In this document: positions 1 through 10,111 of the stretch, in pieces
How positions within the stretch are numbered: position 1 is the first letter of the stretch
How the letters are laid out: every line of letters begins with the position of its first letter
DNA from: Breoghania sp.
GTDB lineage: Bacteria > Pseudomonadota > Alphaproteobacteria > Rhizobiales > Stappiaceae
DNA length: 64,000 bases
NCBI RefSeq assembly: GCF_030066895.1
Contig: NZ_JASJAV010000016.1
Span: 62,001 to 126,000 of the forward strand
Direction: 5' to 3'
Program-made: the position numbers and the translations under genes
Notes under the pieces: generated by a model
Database searches by the model: none
What the model saw: only the letters and a program-made list of their open reading frames with translations
What the model was told of the DNA's origin: nothing

Positions 1-593
1 GGAGCTTGGGCGGCATAGCCGCAAGCCGTCCACCGTAAAAGAGATTCAGCAGGAAGATCTCGACGATGTCCTCGCGGTGATGGCCGAGAACGACCGCCTC
101 GCAGCCCTGTTCGCGGGCGATACGATACAGATGACCGCGCCGCAGGCGGGAGCAGAGCGAGCAATAGGTCTGCCCCGGCGCCATCTTGTCGGTAACGATC
201 GAATAGGTATCGCGCCGCTCGATCACGTGCGGAATTGAGTGGCGCTCCAGAAATTCCGGCAGGATATGGGTGGGGAAGCCCGGCTGGGCCTGATCGAGAT
301 TACAGGCAATGAGATCCACCGGCAAAAGCCCGCACCATTTCAGATCCGTGAGCACGGCCAGCAGCGCATAGGAATCCTTGCCCCCCGACAGGCAGACGAG
401 CCACTTCGCCCCCGGTCGCACCATGGCGTAATCGGCAAGCGTCTGGCGCACCTCGCGGATGAGGCGCTTGCACGGATTGCGGAAATTGACCGATTTCGGC
501 GCATGCGCAAACAGCGGGTGCTCGCCGCAGTCGGGATCGCCGCCGCTGACTGAGGGCTTCGAGAGGTTCGTCGATTGTATCGGGTGCGCTCAT
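1..593 (-). pseudogene. ttcA: tRNA 2-thiocytidine biosynthesis protein TtcA, frameshifted, cut by window edge
   Basis: TtcA is a PP-loop ATPase with an Fe-S cluster that thiolates cytidine 32 of tRNA. The PP-loop motif SGGKDS is read on the minus strand near 371-390, followed by [13 protein letters not shown] and the first cysteine pair in [11 protein letters not shown] near 155-180; the window edge removes the C-terminal part. The first 15 codons ([15 protein letters not shown], start at 593) are in a different frame from [19 protein letters not shown] and everything after it, so one extra base lies near 550-558. No other lesion is visible. The family is sure from the motifs; whether the frameshift is real is not. 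Confidence 0.85.
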
Positions 594-636
594 GGGCGGC
601 TTATAGCGTGAAGCGGAAGGCGCGCAAAGCGCTGGC

Positions 637-2754
637 TCACGCGCTCTGCCCGGCCGGGAAGGAAGCGCCGGGACCGGTCACGACGTTCAGTTGCGCCTGC
701 GACCAGGTGATGAACTCGTTCAAGGGAAGCGGCCGGGCGAACATGTATCCCTGCCCGTAACGGATCCCCGCCTTCAGTCAATAGTCCAGATCCGCCTCGC
801 TCTCGATCCCCTCCTCCACCATGGGCAGTTCGAGATCGTCGCACACCCGCGCCATCGCCTCGCCGAGCGCACCGAGCCGCTGATGGACCTCGTGCCCGGC
901 ACTGCGTCGGGCAAAACCGCTGCCCGCCTGCACGAAACTGCGGTCGATCTTGATGATGTCCGGCCGCAACGTCTTGAGATCATTAAAGGAGGAGTATCCG
1001 GTTCCGAAATCGTCGAGCACCACCCGGATGCCCTTGTCCTGAATGCGCCGGATAATATCGCTGCGGCCGCCGTCGACCTTCAGCGCGACACTCTCGGTCA
1101 ACTCGATTACCAGCCGGTTCTGATCGATGCCGTTGCAGGCGATCAGATCCGACAGTTCGTTCAGAAAGCTCTCGGAAATCTGCAGGGTCGAGACGTTGAT
1201 CGACAGATAGAGATCGGGCACGCCGGGAACCATCTGCAGGACCTTCAGCGCCTGCAATCCACGCCCCAGCACATGCAGACCGATCTCCGGCATCAGCCCG
1301 CAATCCTCGGCCACGGGAATGAAGGAGGCGGGAGATAGCGCGCCCTGAATGGGATGGTTGAGCCGCAGCAGCACCTCCCCGCCCACCGGCAACCGCGTCT
1401 CCAGATCGACGATCGACTACACCGCGATATCGAAATGATCGCCGAAGAGTCCCTCCGCCAGCGCCAGTTCGGTGGAAACCCTCTTGCGGGTGCGCAAACC
1501 CAGATGGTGCGTATAGGTTGGCCGGCTGGTTCTCCACCGACTTCTTCATTTCGTACATGGCCGCATCGGCCTTCATCATCAGCGAGGTCAGCACATAGTC
1601 GTTGGTCGACGCCACGAAGCCGATCGATCCGATCGGGCGCAGCCGGTGCCCGTTGAGAACCAGTTCGCCACCGATTTCGCGATCGAGCCGCTCCGCCAGT
1701 TCCGGCGCCAGCGCATCGACGTCACGGTCCAGCGTCATGACGACGAACTCGTCGCCGCTGAGCCGCGCGGTGACGACATTGCGCGGCGCATTGGCGGCAA
1801 TGTGTTCGCCGACCGTACGCAGCACCGCATCGCCCACCGTATGCCCGAACGTGTAGTTGATGCTCTTGAAGCGATTGAGGTCGATGAACAGCATGATCAC
1901 GCCAAGCCCCTCGGCCTGTGCCTGCAACAGCATGGCTGAGGCCACCTCCTCGAACCCCGCCCGGTTCTTGAGGCCCGTGAGACTGTCCTCGCTCGCCGCC
2001 CGCCTGAGCCTGGAATTGATCTCCAGCAGCGCCTGCTCGTCGCGGTCGAGCCGCGCCTGCATGGCGTTGAAGCCGTCGATGACGGTGCCGAACTCGCCGT
2101 CGGTGTTGAAATCGACGCGGTGACGCGTGCCGTCGCGCCGGGTGCGGGTGATCGCTCCGGTCAGATGCTTGAGCGGCAGGATCACGCTTTTCTGCGCCAG
2201 CCTGGAGGTGATGACCAACGCAACCACCGTGGTCGCCAGCGTCAGCAGCAGGCTGTGCAAGCCGATCCACAGCGCCACCCGCCACAGGGCGCGGTTGGAA
2301 TAGGCAATATGCAGGTGCCCACCACGACGACCGAGTTGGCTTTCCGGTGGACCATCGGCACCTCCTCGACGCCCGCGATATCCGCTGGATCGATCTTCCC
2401 GGCGCGCGCCACTTCATAGCCCGTGTCGTCGGTCACCCAGGTGGATTCGATGGAGCCGGAGCGCGGGAAATCGTCGAGCAACGACTGCAGGTGATCGAAT
2501 CCGAAATCGTGCAACGGCTTGGCGACGGTAAAGACCAGAGACTGCACCACATCATCGCGCGCGGCTTCCACCGTCTTGCCCGCCGACGCGAGCCCCCAAA
2601 GGGTCGCACCGCCTGCCACCAGCAGATTGACGACGACGATCCCCGGAATGAGCGTCGTGTAGAACCGGAACGCAAAGCTCTCCTGGCGTCGCTCGCGGAA
2701 CCAATTGAGCGGGCGCATCGCCTGCACACTCAATGAACGGAAAGGGAAGCGCAT
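637..2754 (-). pseudogene. membrane GGDEF-EAL protein (c-di-GMP synthesis/breakdown), multiply broken
   Basis: Order of parts: transmembrane segment (TLIPGIVVVNLLVAGGATLW), periplasmic region, second membrane segment, HAMP-like linker, GGDEF domain with the site written LSGDEF, then an EAL domain. In the EAL domain the signature reads EVL rather than EAL; NVS, DDFGTGYSS and a VEEGIE motif remain. Four lesions: a lost base near 2310 (GTCILPI against GHLHIAYSN), an extra T near 1500, an in-frame TAG at 1417-1419 where glutamine fits, and an in-frame TGA at 778-780. The true C-terminus ends at 637. Its ATG (2754) lies inside the end of the upstream periplasmic binding protein gene, so the two form an operon resembling sensor pairs such as NspS-MbaA. 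Cannot yield a full protein as written. Confidence 0.85.
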
Positions 2755-3982
2755 GACCCCGCACAATCCTTTTGACCGGAGCGAATGGCTGCGATGAGAG
2801 CAGGAACGCTGAAATCGTAGTCGGACGGATCGCCGTACTTGCTGATAAGAAACCGCGAAAAATCAATCCCGTCAAAGGCGGAGCGCACGATGATATCCCC
2901 GAGCGCGGCCCGAAACGCCTCGATATTCGCCGCATTCACCGGCGACATCTGAAATCTCAGCGTGCGTGCGGAGCCCGGATAGCCCACGCCGTCAAACAGA
3001 TCGCACAGTACCACCATAGCCCATGCTCCGGCAAAAAAACGTCCGCCATCGCTCATCAGGAGCGTGCCTTGCGAAATCGCGGTCAGCGCCTCGGGCGACC
3101 AGTTGAGCCCAACCACCCCGATATCGATCCCCGGTTGAAGCCTGTGTGCACGCAAGGCCTCTATGGCGTCGAGAGCAATGGGATCGTTCGCCGCCCATAC
3201 CCCGGACCGGTCGGCGCGTGCCGCTGCGCTCATAGTGATCCAGAACTCGCGACATCAGCGAACGGGCCTTTTCCGCGTGCCAGTCCGCGATCAGCTCGTG
3301 ATCGAGTTCGAGAGCGTATTCGCCCTCCTCCACCACGTCCCGCAAGCCGCCGTTGCGCTCGATCGAGGCCGGGGTGATCGTATCCCGTAAAGCGCAACGA
3401 TGGGGCGAACGACCGCCTCCCCGCTTTGCGCGCTCGCATCGTCCGCGCTCAATTCCGGCTGCGCCAGCCCCTTTTCAAGCGCAAAGACGCCCAGCGCATT
3501 GGCCATGCGCCGCCCTGCGATTGTCGGGCACGATCGCGCCGATCCAGTTGGGAAATTTCTCGCCGGGCTCCCCGGTTTCGGCCCGGTCCTCGCCAACGAT
3601 ATCGTTGAGCAGCATCAGCACCTTGATGCCGTGCGCATCGGGAACTTTCATCAGATCCCACCCCGGCCTGCTCCTCGTTGACCAGCACGAGAGCATCCGG
3701 CTTGCGCTAGCCCAGAATGGTCGCCAGCGCCAGTTCTTTCATGCGCACCCGGTTGCGCTCCGCCATGTCGATGGTCAGATCGATGCCGAACTGGTCCGCG
3801 GCGGCCTGCATGGTGTGCGAAACGAGCCGCCAGAACACCTCCCCCGTGGTGCCGGGATTGACGAATACGACCCACGGCCGCTCACCGCTGGCTGCCGAAG
3901 CAGACCGAACGAATGCCCCGACGCCCATCGCGATGGCGGTCAGAACCGTGAGCACGAACATCCGTCTGCCGGAATACGCCAT
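2730..3982 (-). pseudogene. periplasmic sugar-type substrate-binding protein, multiply broken
   Basis: Begins MAYSGRRMFVLTVLTAIAMG with a Sec signal peptide, then VVFVNPGTTGEVFWRLV, typical of periplasmic binding protein type 1 (LacI/ribose-binding fold). Later blocks in other frames include PDALVLVNEEQAG, NALGVFALEKGLAQ, GLRDVVEEGEYAL and VWAANDPIALDAIEALRAH. Lesions: in-frame TAG at 3707-3709 (ILG-stop-RKPDA, glutamine fits) and frameshifts near 3664, 3515, 3380 and 3205. No permease or ATPase gene is next to it; instead it overlaps the GGDEF-EAL gene, suggesting it once sensed a ligand for c-di-GMP control rather than serving uptake. The ligand cannot be inferred. Confidence 0.75.
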
Positions 3983-4423
3983 TCACTCCCTAACCCCGAG
4001 CGCGCACCGATCGAACGCCTGACCGGATCATTGCCGCCAAACAAGCGAAAGCCGCTGCGTAAAATAGCGCACGATGGTTTAAAAATTAGTTAATTTAATT
4101 ATTGAAATTAATATCTATCTCGTAGCAGAATAATCGGACGCCACTCGGCACCACGCAGAATACGTGCCGCAACCGTCTCGTTCCTAGGCCCCGTGGGTTT
4201 CCGCGCGCCCGGACGCCGGGGCAGGTATCCATGACCGGCAAGAGCCCCGTCGACCCGGCCGATCATACCTACCGTTACGGAATTTTATGCCGTAAGGGAT
4301 ATTTTTTAACATATTGACGAGAAACGGAAAATCGACGCACTGGGAGATCCCTCAGTCGCTCCCCGCCCCAATGCCCAATCTCACCGACGTCATCCCAGCC
4401 GACAATGACCGCGAGAGCGCTAT
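3983..4423. other. intergenic, partly AT-rich
   Basis: 440 bases between two broken signalling genes. About 4075-4135 is strongly AT-rich (runs of AATTTAATTATTG type) and could hold a promoter for the binding-protein gene. No reading frame here resembles a protein. Confidence 0.5.
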
Positions 4424-5918
4424 TCAGAGAGGTCCAGAGGCCCCCCCCCCCACAGGTCGGCGTCGCAATCACCCTCGACCCGGTTTCGCCCCTCCGCCTT
4501 GGCCCGATAGAGGCAATTGTCGGCGCGCAGATAGAGATCGTCAGCGTTTTCTCCCGCACGATATTCGGCCACGCCGACGGAAACCGTGACCCGGATGAAG
4601 TCCTCCTGCCCCGTCCCGCCACCGCGCGACGGAGCGGAAATCGTCTCGACAACGCGGCGCAGGCGTTCCCCGGTCTTGCATGACCCCGGCGATACCGGTA
4701 TCCGTCAGCACGACGATGAATTACTTGCCACCCAGCCGTCGGACCCGGTTCGCCTCACGGATGGCACCGCGAATGCGGTCGGCGATGGAGCGCAGCACCT
4801 CGTCGCCCACCTGGTGGCCGCACTTGTCGTTGACCTGCTCGAAGTGATCCGCATCGACGACGAGGATCGAGCAGTCGCGCTGATAGCGCTGGGCACGGGA
4901 CAGTTCCCGCTCCAGTTCGTCGAGAATGGCGCGCCGGGTCAAAACCCTGGTCAGCGCATCGCGGGTGGCAAGCTCGAACAACTCGGCCTAGCGCTGCTTC
5001 TCCTCGGTAATGTCGGACAGAAAGCCGACGGTCGCCCCTGAAGCGGTCTTGGTCTCGCTGATGCGAAGCCACCGACTGTTGAGGATCGGCAGATCGCGCG
5101 AACCTTCAGGCTCCCGATGATAGGCGAGCGCCTGTTCCAACCACGTCTCCTCGTTGCCGACAGCCTCGGGAAACAGGCCTAAGGTCACGGCGCCGCGCAG
5201 CAGGGTTTCGTATTTCTCCCCGCGCCGCAGAATCTCTTCCTCGCGCCCGTAGAACTCGGTCACCCGACGGTTACAATAGACCCAGCCGGTCCTCTTCGTC
5301 GAACAACATGAAGCCATCCGACAGCGCCTCCACGGCCGCGTAGAGATCGTCCCGCGCCATTTCCGCCTGAACCTTCTCCCGTTCCGCCAGAACCTTGTCC
5401 CGGCGCAAGACGAGCGTGTCCACCGCCATGTTCGCGAAGCCGACAAGTCTGGCCACCTCGTCATCAGTGAACCGGCGCGGGCGCATATCGCAGACGGAAA
5501 TGGTGCCGATGCGCACCCCCAGCGCAATAATCAGCGGCGCTCCCGCATAGGCGCGTACATGCGGCTCCCCGGCCACGAACACATTGTTGCTGAAACGCGG
5601 ATCTCGGCGCAGATCCTCAACCAGCAGTGGGTGGTCCCCGTCAATGGCAACGGCGCACCGCATCCCCTCGCGCGGCACCAGCCCGATCCCCAGACCGCTT
5701 TCCAATTTGAACCACTGGCGATCCCGGTCGATGAAGGAAAGCGAAGCGATCGACGTGTCGAGGAAGTCCCACGCCATCTCGACCAGCCGGTCAAACGCTC
5801 TTTCGCGCGCCGTGTCGAGAACATGGTGGGCAGCAAGGCAGGACAGCCACTCGGCTTCCGATACGGCCCCTCCGGCACGCCCACCGTTATGACGATGCAT
5901 CATGGCCGGTTCAAGCAC
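4424..5918 (-). pseudogene. GAF-PAS-GGDEF diguanylate cyclase, broken, GGDEF motif destroyed
   Basis: N-terminal GAF domain (residues about 20-170, with VLDTARERAFDRLVEMA and PLIIALGVRIGTISVCD), a PAS domain, then a GGDEF domain. Lesions: extra C near 5284 (DRLGLL against DRWVYCNRR); in-frame TAG at 4988-4990 (EEKQR-stop-AELFEL, glutamine fits); the active-site motif reads GGC AAG TAA TTC, so GGDEF has become G-G-K-stop-F with TAA at 4721-4723; another frameshift near 4681. The C-terminal frame resumes as ERLRRVVETISAP and ends VEGDCDADLWGGG. That end contains an 11-base G run (C run on the plus strand, 4441-4451). The GGDEF change needs several substitutions and is hard to blame on a reading error. 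Confidence 0.85.
4441..4451 (-). repeat. poly-G (11) tract in diguanylate cyclase C-terminus
   Basis: Eleven consecutive C on the plus strand, so G11 in the coding strand of the broken diguanylate cyclase, ten or so codons before its stop. Long G runs slip during replication and are also error-prone in sequencing; here slippage would change only the C-terminal tail. Confidence 0.9.
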
Positions 5919-6347
5919 ACCGATTCCTCCATATAAACAGTAATTACAATAGTAAATCGTCCATAGACATATCTACATTACCCTACGTAAAAGTTATATT
6001 AAAATAAATCACCCAAAAGATAATAAATAAATTAATAACAAATTGTTTCAGGACACTTCACTTGCCTGCGTCAACTAAATACCGGCTTTTATTCGGCCCT
6101 CTGACCTTAACCCCTTTGGTAGTCGGGCTTTTTCCGCGTCGATCAGAATAGATCACGCGCGGTCCGGAAGCTCCTCCCTCCTCTCAACACCCTAAACGGA
6201 TGTCCACAGACGCGCTCCGTTGTCGGCACAAGCCTCCCAGCCCAATGCCCGAAGCATGACCGGAGGATGAGACGACGATTCGACGCAAGTCCTGCGCGAG
6301 GACGCGGAAACGATATGGCGAATGAGGGAGAACGGGCGGCGGATACG
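5919..6347. other. AT-rich intergenic region upstream of the diguanylate cyclase
   Basis: No gene seen. 5935-6060 is very AT-rich compared with the flanking genes and probably contains the promoter of the cyclase gene reading left. 6100-6340 returns to normal composition without coding signal. Confidence 0.5.
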
Positions 6348-6374
6348 AAAAAGGCCGCCCGAAGGCGGCCTTTT
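6348..6374 (-). terminator. Rho-independent terminator of rpsD (bidirectional form)
   Basis: Perfect 7-bp stem GGCCGCC / GGCGGCC with CGAA tetraloop (6353-6370), flanked by A and T runs on both sides. It sits 32 bases beyond the rpsD stop. Confidence 0.9.
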
Positions 6375-6405
6375 GAAAGCGCCGTGTCGCGGTAAGCGGC
6401 GAGGC

Positions 6406-7023
6406 TTAGCGCGAGTAATATTCGACCACGAGGTTCGGCTCCATCAGCACCGGATACGGCACTTCGGCGAACGATGGGGCGCGGGTGAAGGTGGCGGTCA
6501 TCTTGGAATGGTCGGCAATGATGTATTCCGGCACGTCGCGCTCAGCCGTCTGAACGGCTTCCAGAACGATGGCGAGCTGCTTGGACTTCTCGCGAACCTC
6601 AATGACGTCGCCCGGACGCACGCGGTAGGACGGGATGGTGACCCGGCGACCGTTCACCTTCACGTGGCCGTGGTTGATGAACTGGCGCGAGGCGAAGACC
6701 GTCGGCACGAACTTGGCGCGGTAGACGATGGCGTCGAGACGACGCTCCAGCAGGCCGATCAGGTTCTCGGAGGTGTCGCCCTTCAGGCGCGCGGCCTCAA
6801 CGTAGATCTTGTGGAACTGCTTCTCGGAGATGTTGCCGTAGTAGCCCTTGAGCTTCTGCTTGGCGCGCAGCTGCACGCCGAAGTCCGAGAGCTTGCCCTT
6901 GCGGCGCTGGCCGTGCTGGCCCGGGCCGTATTCGCGGCGGTTGGCGGGGCTCTTCGGGCGACCCCAGATGTTCTCGCCCATACGCCGATCTAGCTTGTAC
7001 TTCGAGCTCTGACGCTTGGACAT
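6406..7023 (-). CDS. rpsD: 30S ribosomal protein S4
   Basis: Complete 205-residue ribosomal protein S4, the 16S rRNA-binding protein that nucleates small-subunit assembly. Begins [20 protein letters not shown] and contains the S4 RNA-binding segment ([17 protein letters not shown], then [15 protein letters not shown]). Ends YYSR at a TAA followed closely by a strong hairpin terminator, so TAA works as a stop here. Length and sequence are as expected for alphaproteobacterial S4. One of the undamaged core genes. Confidence 0.98.
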   Translation of the reverse strand: MSKRQSSKYKLDRRMGENIWGRPKSPANRREYGPGQHGQRRKGKLSDFGVQLRAKQKLKGYYGNISEKQFHKIYVEAARLKGDTSENLIGLLERRLDAIVYRAKFVPTVFASRQFINHGHVKVNGRRVTIPSYRVRPGDVIEVREKSKQLAIVLEAVQTAERDVPEYIIADHSKMTATFTRAPSFAEVPYPVLMEPNLVVEYYSR

Positions 7024-7282
7024 TCGCGTGGCCCTTGATTGGTCTGGTTATAAGGACAGGCCCTCCTCTGTGCCGTGTTCCCTGCGACCGGAGCCGGGGA
7101 ATTCGCGACACTGACAGGAACGACGGCAAAGCGTTTGCCGCATCCCGCGGGTGCGTGAAATACCACGCGGGCCCCGAGGGACCCGCATGAACAGGCGTTG
7201 ATCTAGTCGAATGCGGCCCATCTGTCAAACGCGGATGGGGATTTCCCGCGCCATGACGCGGGATTCAGGCGGCGTAAGGCGG

Positions 7283-8832
7283 TCAGACGCCGAACTGGAC
7301 CGGCCCGCTATTGGCGTGCCCCTGCCCCTTGGCGCGCGAGGCGTTGGTGTGGCTGCCCTGGCCCTTGCGGTGCGGTTTGCGACCCCGGCCGTCGCCCCGA
7401 TTCTCGCCCCGGCTCTCACCGCGAGCTTCCCAGCTCTTGCCGCCGCCGTTCTTGGCGAAACGCAACTTGCGGCCCTCGCCCTCGCGACATTCGCTGCGGT
7501 GGTCTGCCCCCTCGCGGCGTTCTCCGTTCTCGCGACGATCGGGACGCGGACCGCGGGCGGCGCGCGCCTCACCGTTGCCGCGCGAACGATTGCGACCCGA
7601 GCGGCCGTTCTTCTTCGTCTAGCCTTAGTGGCCAAAGCCCGGCTCGCCGCGCAGATCGCTCGCCGGATCCTCGCCCGGCATCAGATCGAGCGGATGCTTG
7701 GTCAGCCTCTCGATATCGCGCAGATAAGCGCGCTTTTCCGGCATGCACAGCGAAATGGCAATGCCGTCGGCACCCGCACGGGCCGTACGGCCGATGCGGT
7801 GGACGTAGGTTTCCGGCACGTTGGACAACTCGTAGTTGATCACGTGGGAAATGCCGTCGACATCGATGCCGCGCGCCACGATATCGATCGCGACCAGAAT
7901 GCGCAGACCGCCGTCGCGGAACGCACCCAGCGCACGCTGGCGCTGGCCCTGGCTCTTGTTGCCGTGAATGGCGGCTGCTTCCAGACCGGCCCGGTCGAGA
8001 TCGCGCACCACCCGGTCCGCACCGTGCTTGGTGCGGGTGAAGACGATGGCACACTCCACCTCGGCGCTGCCCAGAAGGCTGCGCAGACGGGAGATCTTGT
8101 CGGCTTTTTCCAGGAAGATGACGCGCTGATCGACCTTCTCCGCCGTGGGGGGCGACCGAGACCTTGACCGGATCGCTCAGATATTCGGAGGCAAGCTCGG
8201 CGATCTGCCTGGGCATGGTTGCGGAGAAGAACAGCGTCTGCCGCTCCTTCGGAACCAGCTTGGTGATGCGCCGAAGATCATGGATGAAGCCCAGATCGAG
8301 CATCTGGTCGGCTTCATCCAGAATGAGCGTATGGATGGAGGAGATGGTCACCGCCTTCTGATCGATCAGATCGAGCAGACGGCCCGGCGTTGCCACCAGG
8401 ATATCGGTGCCCGTGGACAGCCGACGGATCTGGCCGCGGATCGACACACCAGCGCCGCCGCCGACGGTGGTGCGCAGACGCAGATACTTGGCGTAGCTTG
8501 TAATATTGTCCGCCACCTGCTGCGCGAGTTCACGCGTGGGCACCAGAATGAGGGCGCGGGTGGAGCGGGGCGCGAGCTTTGCACGCTCCTGCGACAGCTT
8601 CTCAAGCAGAGGCAGCGCAAAAGCTGCGGTCTTGCCGGTGCCCGTCTGGGCAATGCCAAGCAGATCGTGGCCTTCCAGAACCTGCGGGATGGCCTGAGCC
8701 TAGATTCGGGGTCGGCTCAGAATAATTCTCGTCGGCCAGCGCCTTCAGAAGGGGCGCGCCAAGGGCGAGATCGGAAAACTGGATCAAAGAGATACTTTCG
8801 GTTTTGGCCGCAAAGACGTAACCACGCGCCAA
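7283..8832 (-). pseudogene. DEAD-box RNA helicase (RhlE-like), broken
   Basis: ATP-dependent RNA helicase with motif I AQTGTGKT, Ia PTRELA, TPGRLLDL, motif II DEAD, motif III SAT, motif V ARGIDV and motif VI HRIGRTARAG, then a long basic Gly/Arg/Lys tail ending GPVQFGV. Lesions: at 8700-8712 the Q motif expected as PTPIQAQAIP carries an extra base plus TAG exactly at the conserved Q; a C-run frameshift near 8150 (VSVAP then TAEKVDQRVIF); and in the tail GFGH-TAA-G-TAG-TKKNGRSG (7625-7627 and 7619-7621), both at positions where glutamine fits. Such helicases assist RNA turnover and cold adaptation and are usually dispensable. Start MARGYVFAAK at 8832 is the first in frame. Confidence 0.88.
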
Positions 8833-9016
8833 CAGGCACCGGACTGCAAGGCGGCAGGATAAATCGCAGTTCGTCTATTTGGGAGGAACCGCTCGCGTCG
8901 ATCGCTGGACACCGCGCCCGTTTCGGCACGGTCCGCCACTAATCCCTTGGTGAAGACAGCTCCTGCTGCCGGGGCGACGCGGTAACGATGGCGTCTTATG
9001 TGGCGGGTGCGCCATA

Positions 9017-9048
9017 TAAGTCAAGGTAATTCTAAGTCAAGGTAATTC
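9017..9048. repeat. exact 16-bp tandem duplication
   Basis: The 16-mer TAAGTCAAGGTAATTC occurs twice head to tail with no mismatch and no spacer. Same unit length as the duplication inside fliQ. Confidence 0.95.
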
Positions 9049-9175
9049 GCGTAGGGAACCGCCAAAGCGCAGGGCATCCCTCGTGCACAATGACTTGAAA
9101 GGCTGCGCGGCACGGAAGGACCATCCCTCGCCGAGACATTCGCAAGCGTCCACGCAATGTCGAACACGCACGATT

Positions 9176-9283
9176 GTCACCCCCGCGCAGGCGGGGACCC
9201 AGTAACCATCGAATCAGATTGTGGCGCGAGAACCACGAACGTCTCTGGAATGCTGGATCCACGCCTGCGCGGGGATGACAGTC
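9176..9283. repeat. long inverted-repeat element, family A copy 1
   Basis: Starts GTCACCCCCGCGCAGGCGGGG and ends CGCCTGCGCGGGGATGAC; the ends pair as an imperfect stem of about 25 bp. The interior has CCCAGTAACC on one side and GGAATGCTGGATCC on the other, shared with the copies at 12.85 and 22.64 kb. Confidence 0.85.
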
Positions 9284-9326
9284 GGGGGCAAAACCAGGTC
9301 AAATTCCAATTGTCCAGAAACCTGCC

Positions 9327-10098
9327 CTAGAACGCTTCCCAGTGCCCGCTTTCATCGAAGGCGCGCGGAAAGACCTCCGCGGCGGCGGCGTCGACAGGTA
9401 GCGCAGGCTCCCCTGCCCCGCGGGCGCATCCAGGATCAGCGTGGCGAGCCTGCGCGCGATTGCAGGCGCCGGGTAGATCCACGCCACCAGCCAGGGAGCA
9501 AGACGCTCGAACACGCCCTGCAGGAAGGGATAGTGCGTGCAGGCCAACACCACCGTATCGGTGCGCGCGCCGTCGCGTTCCACGAAGACCGGTGCGATTT
9601 CGGCATCGATCGCTCCGTCCGGCATCTCGCCGCCAGCCAGCAGGATTTCCGCCAGATGGGAGAGCCCCTTGGCCCCCACCAGCTTGACCGCCACATCGGG
9701 CGCAAACTGGCGAATCAGCTCGAGCGTGTAGTCGTGCTTGACGGTGCCGGGCGTCCCAGCACGGAGACGAGCCCCGAACGCGTTTCCCGCGCCGCCAGCT
9801 TGATCGCCGGAACCGTGCCGACAAAAGGCACGCGGAACTGTTCGCGAAGCGCGGGTAACACCAGTGTGGAGGCGGTATTGCAGGCGATCACCACCGCGCG
9901 CGGATTGTGCGTGGCGATCAACCGATCCATCAAGCCGACCACATGGGCAACAAGATTGTTCTCCGCCCAGTCGCTGTAGGAAAAGCCCGCATGATCGGCC
10001 GCATAGACCAGATCGAGATCAAGAATCTGCAGCCGCACGTGGCGCAACACCCACAGCCCGCCAATGCCGGAATCGAAGATGAGGACCGGGCGGGTCAT
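9327..10098 (-). pseudogene. murI: glutamate racemase MurI, two frameshifts
   Basis: MurI makes D-glutamate for peptidoglycan. Seen: MTRPVLIFDSGIGGLWVLRH at the start, VVIACNTAST (first catalytic cysteine) and VVLACTHYPFL (second catalytic cysteine). A lost G near 9757 moves LVSVLG out of frame from TPGTVKHDYTLELI, and a lost G near 9390 breaks the last 20 or so codons (AEVFPRAFDESGHWEAF, TAG at 9327). Adjacent to trmJ as in other Hyphomicrobiales. Loss of MurI is normally lethal unless D-amino acid transaminase or another racemase supplies D-glutamate, so these two single-base events are the prime candidates for sequence error. Confidence 0.85.
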
Positions 10099-10111
10099 TT
10101 GAAGGCGGAGC

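Larger units (their letters stand above)
8833..9326. other. intergenic with tandem duplication and inverted-repeat element
   Basis: Region between the helicase start and the murI end. It holds the 16-bp exact duplication at 9017-9048 and one copy of the 105-bp repeat (9176-9283). No coding signal. Confidence 0.6.
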
